DNA of 64,000 nt from Pleomorphomonas sp. PLEO (GCF_041320595.1 NZ_CP166625.1:4834001-4898000); one strand, 5' to 3'. Positions 35,255-44,653 are shown, counted from the first letter of the stretch. The notes: generated by a model from the letters alone, not told the origin. Made by a program: numbers and translations.

Positions 35255-36754
35255 ATGATCGCATCCGAGCGCCCGGCTCCCGTTTTCATTGATAGTCCTC
35301 CACGCCTTCCCATGACGAGCTTCCGCGACGCTGAAGCCGCCGTCGATCGTCTGGTCGAGATCTACGCCCGCAACACCGCTTTCCTCCGCTCGTCCTTCGA
35401 GGCAGTGGTACAGGGTGCCGTTCCCGATGGGCGCATTCGCGCCTACTACCCCCTCATCCGAGTGTCGACCGACACGCACGGCCGCGCCGACTCGCGTCTC
35501 TCCTACGGCCAGTTCAGTGGTCCCGGCGTCTATGAGACTACCGTGTCGCGGCCCGAACTGTTCCGCGCCTATCTTGTCGACCAGCTGACGGTGATCATCC
35601 GCAACTACGACGCGCCGATCGAAGTCGGCGAAAGTTCGCTGCCTATCCCGTTGCACTTTGCCTTTTACGAGGGAGCCTATGTCGAGGGCGCGCTGATGGA
35701 CACGCTGCCGCGTCCATTGCGCGACATGTTCGATGTGCCCGATCTCGCCGTGACCGACGACGCCATCGTCAACGGCACGCTCGATCCTAAGATCGGCGAC
35801 CCTCTGCCACTTGCCCCGTTTACCGCCCCGCGCGTCGACTACTCGCTACACCGTCTGCAGCACTACACGGCAACCTCGCCGCGGTTCTTCCAGAACTTCG
35901 TGCTTTTCACCAACTACCAGTTCTATGTCGACGAATTCGCCGCCCGTGCTCGCGAGATGATGGCTTCCGGCCAAAGCGATTACATTGCGTTCGTCGAGCC
36001 GGGCAATCAGGTGACACCGCTCGGAGAATCAGCCCCGACCGAGGGCGAGGAACTTCAGCGCCTGCCGCAAATGCCAGCTTACCATCTGGTGCGCGAGGAC
36101 CACTCCGGCATCACGCTTGTCAACATCGGCGTCGGTCCCTCGAACGCCAAGACGATCACCGACCACGTCGCCGTTCTCCGTCCGCATGCCTGGGTGATGC
36201 TCGGACACTGCGCCGGCCTCAGGAACAGCCAGGCACTCGGCGATTATGTGCTTGCCCACGGCTATGTGCGCGACGACCATGTGCTCGACGCCGATCTGCC
36301 GCTGTGGATCCCGATTCCACCGCTGGCCGAAATCCAGGTGGCGCTCGAAGGCTCGGTCGCCGAGGTCACCGGCCTCAAGGATCTCGAACTCAAGCGCATC
36401 ATGCGCACCGGCACCGTTGCCACCATCGATAACCGCAACTGGGAGCTGCGCGACCAGCGCGAACCCGTGCAGCGCTTCTCGCAATCGCGCGCCATCGGTC
36501 TCGACATGGAATCGGCGACGATTGCCGCCAATGGTTTCCGTTTCCGTGTGCCTTACGGCACGCTGCTCTGTGTCTCCGACAAGCCCCTGCATGGCGAACT
36601 GAAGCTGCCGGGCATGGCGAGTGCCTTCTATCGGCGACAGGTCAGCCAGCACCTCACGATCGGCATCCGCGCGATGGAGAAACTGCGCGACATGGCACCG
36701 GAGCGGCTGCATTCGCGCAAGCTGCGCTCCTTCATGGAAACGGCCTTCCAATAG
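35255..36754 (+). CDS. amn: AMP nucleosidase
   Basis: A 499-residue enzyme that splits AMP into adenine and ribose 5-phosphate and so controls adenylate levels and purine salvage. It has the N-terminal AMP nucleosidase domain (SYGQFSGPGVYETTVSRPELFRAYL) and a C-terminal phosphorylase-like domain with GVGPSNAKTITDH and the AIGLDMESATIAANGFRFRVPYGTLLCVSDKPLHGE catalytic block with Glu and Asp. The length fits Amn (about 480-500). ATG at 35255 is chosen; an in-frame start at 35219 is non-conserved. The HAD gene follows after 61 nt. Confidence 0.95.
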   Translation: MIASERPAPVFIDSPPRLPMTSFRDAEAAVDRLVEIYARNTAFLRSSFEAVVQGAVPDGRIRAYYPLIRVSTDTHGRADSRLSYGQFSGPGVYETTVSRPELFRAYLVDQLTVIIRNYDAPIEVGESSLPIPLHFAFYEGAYVEGALMDTLPRPLRDMFDVPDLAVTDDAIVNGTLDPKIGDPLPLAPFTAPRVDYSLHRLQHYTATSPRFFQNFVLFTNYQFYVDEFAARAREMMASGQSDYIAFVEPGNQVTPLGESAPTEGEELQRLPQMPAYHLVREDHSGITLVNIGVGPSNAKTITDHVAVLRPHAWVMLGHCAGLRNSQALGDYVLAHGYVRDDHVLDADLPLWIPIPPLAEIQVALEGSVAEVTGLKDLELKRIMRTGTVATIDNRNWELRDQREPVQRFSQSRAIGLDMESATIAANGFRFRVPYGTLLCVSDKPLHGELKLPGMASAFYRRQVSQHLTIGIRAMEKLRDMAPERLHSRKLRSFMETAFQ

Positions 36755-36815
36755 GTTCCCGCCATTTCCACTCAAGCTCCGGCCCTGTCGGGCCGAACCG
36801 AACCTGGACTATCTG

Positions 36816-37493
36816 ATGCTCACTATTTTCGACTGCGACGGCGTGCTTATCGATTCCGAGATCATTTCCTCCGCGGTTACCGCGGAAGTGCTCAACGAGG
36901 AGGGCTTCGCCATTACCGCCGATGAAGTGACGTCCCGCTTCGCGGGCCTCGCCAGCGGTGAGATGGAAGCGATTCTGTCCGAAGAGACCGGACTGCCGGT
37001 TAGCGGCCGCATCAAGGAGCGCATCCAGGCGGAATTCGATCGGCGCATCGTGCACGTCAAGGCGGTGCCCGGTGCCGCCGAATTGCTCGATGCGCTCGAC
37101 GGTCCGCGTTGCATCGGCTCCAACGCAGACTCGGCCTATCTCAAGCGGGCGCTCACCAGCGCCGGGCTCTACGACCGTTTCAAACCCTACGTGTTCTCGG
37201 CAGGCGAAGTTGGAACTCGAAAAGGCAAGCCAGACCCCAACGTCTTCCTCCATGCTGCCCAGGATTTCGGGGTCGACCCGGCCGAAGCGATCGTCATCGA
37301 AGACTCGTTTGCCGGAGTCACAGCCGCCGTACGCGCCGGCATGCGAGCGATCGGCTTTACCGGTGGGGCACACTCTTGGCCAGGACATGCCGAGGCCCTG
37401 ATGGACGCCGGCGCTGAAACGGTGGTTCGCCGGCACGCCGATATTCTCGCCGTGATCGAGGCTTTGGGAAGCTGGGACGGTCGAGGCGTTTGA
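36816..37493 (+). CDS. HAD-IA family phosphatase/phosphoglucomutase-like hydrolase
   Basis: A 225-residue haloacid-dehalogenase-like protein. Motif I is IFDCDGVLIDSE (nucleophile Asp), with a helical cap at about 15-85, motif II GSNADS, motif III Lys around GTRKGKPDPNVF and motif IV VIEDSFAGVTAA. It probably dephosphorylates a small phospho-metabolite; 5-phosphoribose products of the neighbouring AMP nucleosidase are an obvious but untested candidate. ATG at 36816 fits the family N-terminus. Confidence 0.9.
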   Translation: MLTIFDCDGVLIDSEIISSAVTAEVLNEEGFAITADEVTSRFAGLASGEMEAILSEETGLPVSGRIKERIQAEFDRRIVHVKAVPGAAELLDALDGPRCIGSNADSAYLKRALTSAGLYDRFKPYVFSAGEVGTRKGKPDPNVFLHAAQDFGVDPAEAIVIEDSFAGVTAAVRAGMRAIGFTGGAHSWPGHAEALMDAGAETVVRRHADILAVIEALGSWDGRGV

Positions 37494-37504
37494 ATGGCAG
37501 TTCG

Positions 37505-37564
37505 TGACACTGACTGACACTTGATCGTTCGCTTGCCACAAGCCTCGATCAAGTGTCGGTGTCA
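37505..37564. terminator. Large two-tier dyad between convergent genes
   Basis: The perfect 12-bp arms GACACTTGATCG (37516-37527) and CGATCAAGTGTC (37546-37557) enclose a second stem GCTTG / CAAGC (37531-37535 and 37539-37543). They are flanked by an outer pair TGACAC / GTGTCA (37505-37510 and 37559-37564). The outer right arm overlaps the stop of the minus-strand gene. There is no T-tract, so it may be a Rho-dependent barrier or RNA-stabilising hairpin for both convergent transcripts. Confidence 0.6.
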
Positions 37565-38089
37565 TTGTGCCTGAATTTCCTTCAGCGCTTCGACGAGCGA
37601 ATAGCGGTCGCTCCCCTCCCCCGAGACGACGTCGGCGATCACCGGCCGGCCTCCTTCCGAAATCACCCGGAAGTGCAGTTCTGAAACAGCGTTGCGCTCC
37701 TCGTCGGAGGCGTCCTCCATGCAGGCGAAACGCTTGAAACGGACGACGACATCGGTGGCCGCTCCGTCCGTCTTCCCGACTTGAAGGGTGAGGCCTTCCA
37801 ACGGGCAACCATCCTGCCCGAGGATGATCGGATCATAGTCGAAGGGGCTGCCCACCCCATCTTCCGTGTCATAGGCGGGGTGCTTGGTCGCCTCGGTATA
37901 AAGGGACCGCGTGTTCTTGCTGAAGTTGCCGATGTGGGCTTCGTCGAAATAGTCGCCCACCTCACCGTCGGTGTTGGACCAAAGTGCCGTTGCCACGTCC
38001 ATAATGGCATGTACCGGCGTTGTGGCATCGGCAGCGTTGGCCGGTCCGACGAGCGCAAGAAAACCAGCGACAAGAAGATACTTCAGCAT
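37562..38089 (-). CDS. Small secreted protein (DUF3828-like)
   Basis: A 175-residue protein with a clear signal peptide (MLKYLLVAGFLALVGPANA|A). The mature domain has the arrangement of DUF3828-type periplasmic proteins: an N-terminal helix (MDVATALW), an acidic region (YFDEAHIGNFSKNTRSLYTEA) and a C-terminal beta part (VVVRFKRFACMEDASDEERNAVSELHFRV, GRPVIADVVS). Two Cys (in DGCPLEG and FACME) could form a disulfide. The function is unknown. It is convergent with the HAD gene. Confidence 0.72.
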   Translation of the reverse strand: MLKYLLVAGFLALVGPANAADATTPVHAIMDVATALWSNTDGEVGDYFDEAHIGNFSKNTRSLYTEATKHPAYDTEDGVGSPFDYDPIILGQDGCPLEGLTLQVGKTDGAATDVVVRFKRFACMEDASDEERNAVSELHFRVISEGGRPVIADVVSGEGSDRYSLVEALKEIQAQ

Positions 38090-38229
38090 CGAGAAATTAA
38101 ACCTCGCCCTTCATGAAATCGAAGCAATACTAGGCATTTACCGCTGGCCACGCAATCGCCGCCACCACTCACTTAAGCTATGTTCGGGGCGCCCCTCAGG
38201 CCGTCATGTCCGTCCCTGCCTCGGCATCA

Positions 38230-38490
38230 TCAAGCCTTTTTTGCCGCCCGCAGCACGGCGGCGATCACCGCTGCGACGGCCTTGTAAAGATCGATAGGGA
38301 TCGTCTCGTCGAGTTTCAGCGTCGACAGCGCATCGGCGAGTGCCGGGTTCTCCTCTACCGGCACGCCGGCCTCCCGAGCTTTCTCGACGATCGCCTCAGC
38401 GACGGCGCCCTTGCCAGTGGCGACCACTTTCGGCGCTCCCGGCGCTGCATACTGCAGTGCCACGGCCTTGCGGATGTCCTTGTCGCTCAT
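38230..38490 (-). CDS. FlhX: FlhB C-terminal-domain-like protein
   Basis: An 86-residue protein resembling only the cytoplasmic C-terminal part of the flagellar/type III export switch FlhB (AVALQYAAPGAPKVVATGKGAVAEAIVEKAREAGVPVEENPALADAL...IPIDLYKAVAAVIAAVL). It lacks the membrane part and the NPTH autocleavage site. Such FlhX proteins can substitute for the cleaved FlhB C-terminus in other bacteria. The ATG overlaps the stop of the upstream FliK-like gene by 4 bp, so the two are co-translated. Confidence 0.88.
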   Translation of the reverse strand: MSDKDIRKAVALQYAAPGAPKVVATGKGAVAEAIVEKAREAGVPVEENPALADALSTLKLDETIPIDLYKAVAAVIAAVLRAAKKA

Positions 38491-40919
38491 AGCTGAAGAT
38501 CCAAGCGATGGCTGGGCGCAATCGCCATTTCGTCGTGGCCTTCGGACGGATGTCCTCGGTGAAGATCGACGCCGGCCACGACCATGCCCTCCTGCTCGAG
38601 GCCCAGTACGATATTTTCGCGCTCCGCCTCCATCCGGACCAGGCCGTCGTCGCTTTCGCACCAGACGCCCACCGCAACACGCCGCCCATCCATCAATCCA
38701 ACGCGAACGGCGACTGAACCAAGGGGGGCAATATCGAAGGCGATATCCACCTGAAAGACGCGGCGCGGCGGTGCGCCGGGCTCGTTCGGCGCATGGTCGT
38801 CGCGCTCGATGCGAAGCTGGGCAATCGAGGTGCCATTCGGCCCAACAATGGGGATTTCCAGCATCAACACCGGCGTTGGCTGAGCAACTTTCGCCTCTCG
38901 GCTCTCGGCGGATGCCGCCTGATGCAGAAAGACGCGCGACAAGGAACGTTCCGTTTCGCCGAGCGCGCGACCGGCCATCGTTTCGGTCGAGACCGCCTCA
39001 CTCTCCTCGTCATTGAGAAGCGGCACCGCCGGCTGGCCACGAACTGGACCACTCTTGCGCGGCGGCGCCGGGCGGTCAGCGCGCGAAGGCGCCGCGTCAT
39101 CACCAGTCCCCTCAAGGCTCGCCATCACGTCAGCGTTGCGACCGAGCCAGACGGTCAGTTCGCGGCGCAACATCTCCAGCGCACCTTTGAGATCGACGCC
39201 GGCCGTCAGCGATGGCGCGGCGGTTGGCGGGGACGTTCGTAGCGGGACCTGCGGCGCGGGCGCCCCGGAAATCTCGACGCCGATTGGCGCAACCGGACGG
39301 GGCTGCGGCGCGACCTGCGGTGCGGACTGTGCAACTTCCTGTGCCGCACCAGTTCCCGGTTGAGGCGGCGCCGATGAAGCCTGCACGCCGGAAGACGGGG
39401 TGACGCCTTGCTGCGCTAGCGCGTCGGATGCGGCGACAGGTGTTGCCGGACTGACCGTCACTGCCGGGCCGGTCGGCACTCGCTGCGCCGCCGATCCCGG
39501 TGGCGAATTCGGCAAGTTCTCCACGGCGGAAGGAACAAAGAGAGCTCGTTCGCCGGCAGGACGAGGAACAACCGCTTCGCTACCGGCGGCAACAGCCACC
39601 GAAGGCGAGGCCGGATGGTCGGCAGCGGTGGACGTCCCGGTCGGTGCCTCCGTGACAATCGCGGAGATCGTGGGCGTCAGCGGTCGGCCGGGTGTCCATG
39701 GCGCGAAGGAGCGCGAAGAGGTCAATGTACCGGCGGCCGGAGCTGACGGAACTGTCGGTGCGATTTGAGTTGGTGCACCAGACCCCGACGGTTCGGAAGC
39801 GCGTGCCGGGTGCGACACTGCTGGTTGGGCGAGACCTTCGAAAACCGCTGCCGGATGATCAGCAAGCCGACCGGCAACGGCGGCCATCGCCGGACTTCCA
39901 GGCGAGGTTGAGGGCGAGGAAGGCACAGCACCGCCGCTGGCCGACGGCACGGCCACGGCCTCGCCATCGCCGGTCGAGACTATTTGAGCAGGGATGGATG
40001 CCGCCCCTTCAGGCGCGTTTCCGGCAACTGACAGCAAGGGTGCTGTGGAGGCAAGCGTTGTCGCAGCGACACTCGGCGGTGCTTCTCCAGCCACCGTTGT
40101 CGGCGCCGCGGCCACGGCGTTGCTCGATAGCGGGACAGCGGCCGTTTTGGAAGTCACTGAAGCGGTTGCCAACGGCGCTACGGTGCCGGCTGCCGGAACG
40201 GTCACGACCGCTTCGTTCGGAGCACTCGATAGGGTGAGAGCACCGACGGCACTGACAACGCTTGAGACTTGAGAAGTGATCGTCGTGGCGGTTGGCGCGG
40301 GCATGGCTCTCTGTCGCCCATAGGCTTGAGCGGCTGATGCCGATGTGCCGAGATTTGGGCGAGGGCTTACATCGGTTGACGGCGAAGGTGCGGCAGACGA
40401 AACCGGCATCGAGGCGGTAGTCGAGGTCGCCGGCACAGAGGCGGATATCGCAGGCGGTGCCGTCGCCAATCGCCCGTCCCCAGTTGCGCCAGCGAGCGCC
40501 TGCCGGACGGCCGGCGGCGGCGACGCAGCCATTTTGCCAGCTGCCACCGCCTCGTGGAATACGCCCGACGAACGGATCGCCTCGGCTACCCGCGCTGGCG
40601 TCACGTCGCCATCACCGAGGCGGAAGGCCATTATGGTCTCGACGGCCGATTTCACCGCGTCAGGCAAGTCAGAAGCGCCAGCGAGCTCGGTCAGCGTGGC
40701 GTAAAGTTGCGCCAACCCGCCCTGGTGGCCAAGCGCCTCGGCCACAGCTTTTTCAATTAAAGTGGTTTCTGGAAGGATGGCGGTTGTCGGTTCGGTCGTT
40801 GCCGCGGCCTGGAGGTCGATAAGCGAACTTGCCGCTGACTGTTGGGCGAGCGTCTTTCCCGGCTGACCGGAGTTCGCCTGGATTTCACTGATCACCGGCG
40901 GCAGCGGGCCGATCGCCAT
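38487..40919 (-). CDS. Flagellar hook-length control protein FliK-like
   Basis: An 810-residue protein, mostly an Ala/Pro/Ser/Thr/Val-rich unstructured region (about residues 110-650), as in FliK-type molecular rulers. The C-terminal ~120 residues form a FliK C-like domain (VDIAFDIAPLGSVAVRVGLMDGRRVAVGVWCESDDGLVRMEAER). Coupling to a FlhX gene supports a role in export of flagellar substrates or in switching. The rest of the flagellar genes are not in the window, and the low-complexity core makes the exact family assignment less secure. Confidence 0.75.
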   Translation of the reverse strand: MAIGPLPPVISEIQANSGQPGKTLAQQSAASSLIDLQAAATTEPTTAILPETTLIEKAVAEALGHQGGLAQLYATLTELAGASDLPDAVKSAVETIMAFRLGDGDVTPARVAEAIRSSGVFHEAVAAGKMAASPPPAVRQALAGATGDGRLATAPPAISASVPATSTTASMPVSSAAPSPSTDVSPRPNLGTSASAAQAYGRQRAMPAPTATTITSQVSSVVSAVGALTLSSAPNEAVVTVPAAGTVAPLATASVTSKTAAVPLSSNAVAAAPTTVAGEAPPSVAATTLASTAPLLSVAGNAPEGAASIPAQIVSTGDGEAVAVPSASGGAVPSSPSTSPGSPAMAAVAGRLADHPAAVFEGLAQPAVSHPARASEPSGSGAPTQIAPTVPSAPAAGTLTSSRSFAPWTPGRPLTPTISAIVTEAPTGTSTAADHPASPSVAVAAGSEAVVPRPAGERALFVPSAVENLPNSPPGSAAQRVPTGPAVTVSPATPVAASDALAQQGVTPSSGVQASSAPPQPGTGAAQEVAQSAPQVAPQPRPVAPIGVEISGAPAPQVPLRTSPPTAAPSLTAGVDLKGALEMLRRELTVWLGRNADVMASLEGTGDDAAPSRADRPAPPRKSGPVRGQPAVPLLNDEESEAVSTETMAGRALGETERSLSRVFLHQAASAESREAKVAQPTPVLMLEIPIVGPNGTSIAQLRIERDDHAPNEPGAPPRRVFQVDIAFDIAPLGSVAVRVGLMDGRRVAVGVWCESDDGLVRMEAERENIVLGLEQEGMVVAGVDLHRGHPSEGHDEMAIAPSHRLDLQL

Positions 40920-41009
40920 AGGCGTGCTCCCGGAGAAAGGGTATCCGGGAGGGTGCTTCGAAACGGTCCGTCTGGCAAGCCGTCACATTGGATCTGGCGC
41001 GGTTTTCAG

Positions 41010-41041
41010 GCGGAAACGGCGACTTCGGCCGCCGTTTCCGC
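41010..41041 (-). terminator. Hairpin at the end of the glycine cleavage operon
   Basis: A perfect 11-bp stem GCGGAAACGGC / GCCGTTTCCGC (41010-41020 and 41031-41041), with a 10-nt loop, begins 7 nt after the gcvPB stop on the minus strand. No T-tract follows. Confidence 0.6.
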
Positions 41042-41047
41042 GTCTCG

Positions 41048-42601
41048 TCAGCCCTGATAGGTGAGCTTCGGCTGGCGGGCCGCTAGTGTCTCGTCGACAC
41101 GGCGGCGCGGTGCCAGCTGTGGCGCCGCCTTGAAGGCAGCGACATCACCCGCCTTTGCCTTTTCGGCAAGATGCCTCAGCGTACCGATGAACTGGTCAAG
41201 GCTCGCTTTCGATTCCGACTCGGTTGGTTCGATCAGCAGAGCGCCATGGACGACCAGCGGGAAATACATGGTCATCGGATGGAACCCCTCGTCGATCATC
41301 GCCTTGGCGAAATCGAGAGTCGTGACGCCGGTCCCTTCCAGGAAATGGTCATTGAACAGCACTTCGTGCATGGCGGGCCGCTCCGGGAAGGCGACCGTCA
41401 TGACGTCCTTGAGGCATGCCTTGACGTAGTTGGCGGCGAGCACCGCGTCCTCCGACGCCTGCCTGAGACCGTCGGCGCCGTGGCTCATCATATAAGCGAC
41501 CGCCCTGACGAACATGCCCATCTGGCCGTGGAAGGCGGTGATGCGGCCGAATGGCTTCAGCCCCCGCTCGCTGGCCGCCTTGCGCGTCTCGACGAATTCG
41601 GCCGCGCCATCCTCGCCAAACCGAACAAAGGGCACCGGCGCATAAGGCGCGAGGCGATCGGAAAGTACGACCGGACCGGCACCGGGACCGCCGCCGCCGT
41701 GCGGCGTCGAGAAGGTCTTGTGCAGATTGATGTGCATGGCGTCGACACCAAGGTCGCCCGGACGAACCTTGCCGACGATGGCGTTGAAGTTCGCCCCGTC
41801 AGCGTAGAAATAGGCACCAGCGGCATGCACCGCCTCGGCAATCTCTACAATATCGCGCTCGAACAGGCCGCAGGTGTTGGGATTGGTCAGCATGATCGCT
41901 GCCACGTCGGGCCCGAGGCGTTTCCTGACCTCCTCAGGATCGACCGTGCCGTCGGCGCGCGCCGGCACGCCAACCACGCGGAACCCGAGCTGGGCAGCCG
42001 TTGCCGGATTGGTGCCATGGGCCGATTCGGGCACCAGCACCACGTCCCGCGCCTCGCCGCGATCGACGATCGCCGCCTTGATCGCCGCCATGCCGCACAT
42101 CTCGCCGTGGGCGCCGGCTTTGGGGCTCATCGCGACCGAAGCCATGCCGGTGAGTTCCAGCAGCCAGCGACCAAGCTCGGCGACCAGTTCGACTGCGCCC
42201 GACACCGTCGACAAGGGCTGCAGCGGGTGCACGTCGCCAAATCCCGGCAGCCGCGCCATCACCTCGTTGAGGCGTGGGTTGTGCTTCATGGTGCAGGAGC
42301 CAAGCGGATAGAGGCCAAGGTCGATGGCGTAGTTCTGGCGGCTGAGGCGAACGTAATGACGCATCGTCTCCGGCTCGGTGAGGCCAGGAAGATCGACGGG
42401 CGCAGTCCGGCCGAGGCCGCCAAGGCGCGGCTCGAAGGTATCGACGTCATCGAAATCGACACCGGTGATGTCCAGACGGCCGACCTCGAACAGCAACGGC
42501 TCCTCGATGGCGAGCCCTTGATTGCCCGTGAAGGTGGATGTGGCAGCGTCCGTGCCGGTGGCGACGGGCGCGGTCGGGCGGCCCACGTTATTCATGATCA
42601 T
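41048..42601 (-). CDS. gcvPB: Glycine dehydrogenase (decarboxylating) subunit 2, P-protein beta
   Basis: A 517-residue PLP-binding half of the heteromeric P-protein, which decarboxylates glycine and transfers the aminomethyl group to the GcvH lipoamide. The PLP lysine lies in NLHKTFSTPHGGGGPG; YPLGSCTMKHNPRLNE and PLVVHGALLIEPTESESKASLD are typical of subunit 2. ATG at 42601 follows GGAGG by about 6 nt and overlaps the stop of a 52-codon ORF by 4 bp. The unusually long N-terminal stretch of about 25 Thr/Ala-rich residues before the conserved core may be flexible. Confidence 0.96.
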   Translation of the reverse strand: MIMNNVGRPTAPVATGTDAATSTFTGNQGLAIEEPLLFEVGRLDITGVDFDDVDTFEPRLGGLGRTAPVDLPGLTEPETMRHYVRLSRQNYAIDLGLYPLGSCTMKHNPRLNEVMARLPGFGDVHPLQPLSTVSGAVELVAELGRWLLELTGMASVAMSPKAGAHGEMCGMAAIKAAIVDRGEARDVVLVPESAHGTNPATAAQLGFRVVGVPARADGTVDPEEVRKRLGPDVAAIMLTNPNTCGLFERDIVEIAEAVHAAGAYFYADGANFNAIVGKVRPGDLGVDAMHINLHKTFSTPHGGGGPGAGPVVLSDRLAPYAPVPFVRFGEDGAAEFVETRKAASERGLKPFGRITAFHGQMGMFVRAVAYMMSHGADGLRQASEDAVLAANYVKACLKDVMTVAFPERPAMHEVLFNDHFLEGTGVTTLDFAKAMIDEGFHPMTMYFPLVVHGALLIEPTESESKASLDQFIGTLRHLAEKAKAGDVAAFKAAPQLAPRRRVDETLAARQPKLTYQG

Positions 42602-42756
42602 TGGTCACCTCCAAAGGTGAACAGCGTCGAAAGCAGAAAACTGCGGTAGCGGCTTGGCGTCTTCGCCGGGCAGTCGCTGAAGAAGCGGCGCTGAGCGACA
42701 GGCAAATTTTCCTTGCCCCACGGCTCACCGCTCTCTGTCGGTCGCCTATCGGTCAT
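42598..42756 (-). CDS. 52-residue hypothetical protein inside the gcv operon
   Basis: An open frame of 53 codons. Its ATG overlaps the gcvPA stop by 4 bp (ATGA at 42753-42756) and its TGA overlaps the gcvPB ATG by 4 bp (42598-42601). The gcvPB ribosome-binding site GGAGG is inside its last codons. The product is basic (start [16 protein letters not shown], then [10 protein letters not shown], end TLFTFGGDQ), has one Cys and no membrane segment. The double coupling, exactly as seen between real genes of this genome, supports translation. I recognise no family. Confidence 0.6.
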   Translation of the reverse strand: MTDRRPTESGEPWGKENLPVAQRRFFSDCPAKTPSRYRSFLLSTLFTFGGDQ

Positions 42757-44099
42757 GCCAGCGCCTCCCGCAGGGCCGTCGTCAGCGCCGCCCTGTCATC
42801 GTCGGTGTTGACCTCGGTGGCGGCGACGACCAGCACGTTTTCAAGCTCCGGTCGGTTCGGTTCGAGCCGGCTCGCCGGCACGCCGGCGAGGATGCCCTTG
42901 GCGGCCAGAGCCTCGACGATGCCGACGGCGCTCTTCGGCAAGCGCAGGGCGAACTCGTTGAAGAAAGCGCGATTGAGCAACTCGACACCCGGCAGCGTGG
43001 CCAGCCCATCGGCGAGCTTCACCGCGTTGGCGTGGTTGATACGGGCGAGCTTGGTCAACCCCGCGCCGCCCAGCAGCGTCAGGTGGATCGAGAAGGCCAA
43101 CGAGCAAAGGCCAGCGTTGGTGCAGATGTTGGACGTGGCCTTCTCACGACGGATGTGCTGCTCGCGCGTCGACAGCGTCAGGACGAAGGCGCGCCGGCCA
43201 TCGGCATCCACCGTCTCGCCGCAGAGACGGCCGGGCATCTGGCGAACATATTTCTGGCGCGTCGCAAAGAGGCCGACGTAGGGACCGCCGAAGCTGAGCG
43301 GATTGCCGAGCGACTGTCCCTCGCCAACGACGATGTCGGCGCCCTGCGCGCCCGGTGGCTCGATCAGGCCGAGCGACACCACCTCGGTGAAGACGGCGAT
43401 CAAGAGCGCGCCGACGGCATGTGCCTTTTCGGCGATCGGCTTGAGATCGTAGAGATGGCCATAGAAGGATGGTGACTGAACGACGACGCAGGAGGTCGTC
43501 TCGTCAATGGCGGCGAGGATATCCTCGGTACCCGAAAGGTCCGGCGGCAGGCTCTCCACCGTATGGCCTGGGAAGCGGGTCACCGTCTCGACCACACCGC
43601 GATAGTGCGGATGAACGCCGCCGGACAACACCGCCCGATCACGCCGGGTGATGCGATGGGCCATCAGCACCGCCTCGGCCAGCCCTGTCGACCCGTCGTA
43701 CATCGAGGCATTGGCGACTTCCATGCCGGTGAGACGGGCGACTTGCGTCTGAAACTCGAACAGGACCTGCAGCGTCCCCTGGGCGATCTCCGGCTGGTAA
43801 GGCGTATAGCTCGTCAGGAATTCCGAGCGCTGGATCAGGTGATCGACGGTGGCCGGTACGTGGTGCCGGTAGGCGCCGGCACCGATAAAGAAGGGCACCG
43901 ATCCGGCCGGCATATTCTTCGCGGCCATGGCGCCGAGACGGCGAGCAACCGCCTGCTCGCTGGCGTGCGGGGGCAACTTCGGCAACCCCGCAAGGCGCTT
44001 CGCCGCGGGCAGGTCCGCGAAGAGGTCGTCGATCGAGGTGGCGCCGATGGCTGCCAGCATATCGTTCCGATCAGCGTCGGAAAGAGGAAGATAGCGCAT
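42753..44099 (-). CDS. gcvPA: Glycine dehydrogenase (decarboxylating) subunit 1, P-protein alpha
   Basis: A 448-residue non-PLP half of the split P-protein. It starts [19 protein letters not shown] and carries the family blocks [80 protein letters not shown] and [12 protein letters not shown]. Split gcvPA/gcvPB genes are typical of many alphaproteobacteria. It follows gcvH after 181 nt and is coupled to the 52-codon ORF. Confidence 0.96.
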   Translation of the reverse strand: MRYLPLSDADRNDMLAAIGATSIDDLFADLPAAKRLAGLPKLPPHASEQAVARRLGAMAAKNMPAGSVPFFIGAGAYRHHVPATVDHLIQRSEFLTSYTPYQPEIAQGTLQVLFEFQTQVARLTGMEVANASMYDGSTGLAEAVLMAHRITRRDRAVLSGGVHPHYRGVVETVTRFPGHTVESLPPDLSGTEDILAAIDETTSCVVVQSPSFYGHLYDLKPIAEKAHAVGALLIAVFTEVVSLGLIEPPGAQGADIVVGEGQSLGNPLSFGGPYVGLFATRQKYVRQMPGRLCGETVDADGRRAFVLTLSTREQHIRREKATSNICTNAGLCSLAFSIHLTLLGGAGLTKLARINHANAVKLADGLATLPGVELLNRAFFNEFALRLPKSAVGIVEALAAKGILAGVPASRLEPNRPELENVLVVAATEVNTDDDRAALTTALREALA

Positions 44100-44281
44100 G
44101 GAACGGGCTCCAATAGCCTAATCAAACGATGCTGTTATTTCGAGAGGCGGCAGTCGCCTCTGCTGGCGTGCAACGTCCACGTCCGACCGGCGACGACCAC
44201 CTTCTGGGATCATCCCCGGCCGGGACAGCCGTCACCGTAGAAGGCTGCGGACGCGACGCTTCGACAAGATGCCTTGGACTG

Positions 44282-44653
44282 TCAAAGCCCTTCGACAAAA
44301 GCCTTGTAGGCGGCCTCGTCCATGAGAACTTCGAGTTCGGCGGGGTCCGACAACTCGATCCGACAGAACCAGCCGGCACCCTCCGGGTCTTCGTTGACGG
44401 TGATCGGGCTGTTGGCGAGCGGCTCGTTGGTCTCGACGACCGTTCCGGTGACCGGCGAATAGACTTCGCTCGCCGCCTTGACGCTTTCGACGACGGCCGT
44501 CTCCTCGCCCTTCTTCACCTTGCGACCAACGGTCGGCACCTCGACGAACACCACGTCGCCGAGCTGGGCCTGCGCATAATCGGTGATGCCGAGGGTAGCG
44601 ATCTTGCCGGCCACGGCGATCCACTCGTGCTCTTCAGTGTAATACTTGGTCAT
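44282..44653 (-). CDS. gcvH: Glycine cleavage system H protein
   Basis: A 123-residue lipoyl carrier shuttling the aminomethyl group between P, T and L proteins. The lipoylation lysine is in [16 protein letters not shown] around residue 63; the N-terminus [13 protein letters not shown] is family-typical. The gaps to gcvT (173 nt) and gcvPA (181 nt) hold nothing I can identify, but all genes lie on one strand behind one riboswitch. Confidence 0.97.
   Translation of the reverse strand: MTKYYTEEHEWIAVAGKIATLGITDYAQAQLGDVVFVEVPTVGRKVKKGEETAVVESVKAASEVYSPVTGTVVETNEPLANSPITVNEDPEGAGWFCRIELSDPAELEVLMDEAAYKAFVEGL

Noticed and set aside
37505-37564. Insertion-sequence end or attachment site
   Set aside because: No transposase, target duplication or tRNA nearby; only one copy in the window.
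39400-40272. Several plus-strand frames of Ala/Val/Pro/Ser-rich protein within the fliK-like gene
   Set aside because: They arise from the low-complexity GCC/ACC/CCG content of the FliK-like core read on the other strand; no ribosome-binding sites or similarity.
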